A stretch of 5,729 nt of DNA from Comamonadaceae bacterium (lineage in GTDB: Bacteria > Pseudomonadota > Gammaproteobacteria > Burkholderiales > Burkholderiaceae_C). Position numbers and translations under genes: made by a program. Below are positions 5,372 through 5,729 of the stretch, in pieces. The notes below the pieces were generated by a model. The model had not been told where the DNA came from, ran no database searches, and worked only from the letters and a program-made list of their open reading frames with translations. Numbering within the stretch: position 1 is the first letter of the stretch; the number at the start of each line of letters is the position of its first letter. The stretch covers positions 1 to 5,729 of the forward strand of contig CANHUM010000118.1 of the NCBI GenBank assembly GCA_947463845.1, in the 5' to 3' direction.

Positions 5372-5729
5372 ATGTCCAGCAATTACCTCTTCACCTCGGA
5401 ATCTGTTTCCGAAGGTCACCCCGACAAGGTCGCCGACCAGATCTCGGATGCCATTCTTGACGCCATCTTTGCACAAGACCCCCGCAGCCGTGTGGCCGCC
5501 GAAACCCTGACCAACACCGGGCTGGTGGTGTTGGCTGGTGAGATCACCACCAACGCACACGTCGATTACATCCAGGTGGCCCGCGACACCATCAAACGCA
5601 TCGGCTACGACAACACGGACTACGGCATTGACTACAAGGGTTGCGCCGTCATGGTTTGCTATGACAAACAATCCAACGACATTGCCCAGGGTGTGGACCA
5701 TGCTTCCGACGACCACCTGAACATCGGCG
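5372..5729 (+). CDS. metK: S-adenosylmethionine synthetase, N-terminal part (3' end beyond window)
   Basis: MetK makes S-adenosylmethionine, phosphate and diphosphate from methionine and ATP in the cytoplasm. The window holds the first 119 codons of an enzyme usually about 385-395 residues long, cut by the window edge rather than broken. The N-terminus [14 protein letters not shown] carries the ATP-binding H16 and the metal ligand D18. [10 protein letters not shown] (41-50) contains E44, equivalent to the K+-site glutamate. [10 protein letters not shown] (51-60) is the conserved strand that follows. The visible part ends with SDDHLNIG, just before the GDQG block expected in this family. The start is set by AGGAG 8 nt upstream. 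The gene is divergent from slyX and the RlmN-like gene, whose product consumes SAM. The leader contains a terminator-like hairpin that may regulate it. Confidence 0.97.
   Translation, partial: MSSNYLFTSESVSEGHPDKVADQISDAILDAIFAQDPRSRVAAETLTNTGLVVLAGEITTNAHVDYIQVARDTIKRIGYDNTDYGIDYKGCAVMVCYDKQSNDIAQGVDHASDDHLNIG

Noticed and set aside
5218..5460. 80-codon plus-strand frame across the metK leader
   Set aside because: It runs out of frame into metK, has no Shine-Dalgarno, and its translation resembles nothing. I considered a leader peptide, but it has no methionine-codon cluster.
1..5729. Mobile element, prophage, CRISPR or defence system
   Set aside because: I found no transposase, integrase, terminal inverted repeats, tandem spacers, tRNA target site or composition shift. 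All genes are chromosomal housekeeping or envelope families.

Overview
The window looks like ordinary chromosome of a GC-rich betaproteobacterium, most likely Burkholderiales and probably Comamonadaceae. That placement is an inference from protein character (a 73-residue SlyX ending in PPHY, the MetK N-terminus, an AlgC-type phosphomannomutase) and from densely packed GC-rich genes. No mobile element, tRNA, rRNA or CRISPR array was found.

Layout from left to right. Positions 1-983 (minus) hold an LpcC-like family 4 glycosyltransferase whose C-terminus lies beyond the window edge. It follows a complete phosphomannomutase/phosphoglucomutase gene (1006-2409, minus) after 22 bp, and the two look like an operon for mannose activation and transfer to the LPS core. 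A 109-bp divergent intergenic region separates this pair from ogt (2519-3019, plus), an O6-alkylguanine-DNA alkyltransferase. Ogt is followed after 9 bp by a ten-helix EamA/DMT-type permease (3029-3925, plus). The permease gene runs tail to tail into a radical-SAM gene of the RlmN/Cfr family (3906-4958, minus), and the two coding regions overlap by 20 bp. That gene lies 5 bp downstream of slyX (4964-5185, minus). A 186-bp divergent intergenic region then leads to metK (5372 onward, plus), which is cut by the right window edge after 119 codons.

The least expected element is the metK leader. A plausible sigma70 promoter (5217-5245) would give a 5' leader of about 120 nt. Just before metK this RNA can fold into a strong hairpin (GCTCCGGGTTT paired with AAACCC-A-GGAGC) followed directly by seven U residues and then the AUG. 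The 3' arm of the hairpin contains the metK Shine-Dalgarno sequence. A competing pairing (GGTTTT with AAAACC) would open the 3' arm. This has the form of a transcription attenuator and/or ribosome-site sequestor for S-adenosylmethionine synthetase. I do not recognise it as a known SAM or SAH riboswitch class, but I could not search.

Functionally the window mixes envelope sugar metabolism (PMM/PGM and glycosyltransferase), DNA alkylation repair (Ogt), a small-molecule exporter, an RNA-methyltransferase-like radical-SAM enzyme, and synthesis of its cosubstrate SAM. Apart from the metK leader and the divergent RlmN-like protein, the genes are well-known families in unremarkable order.
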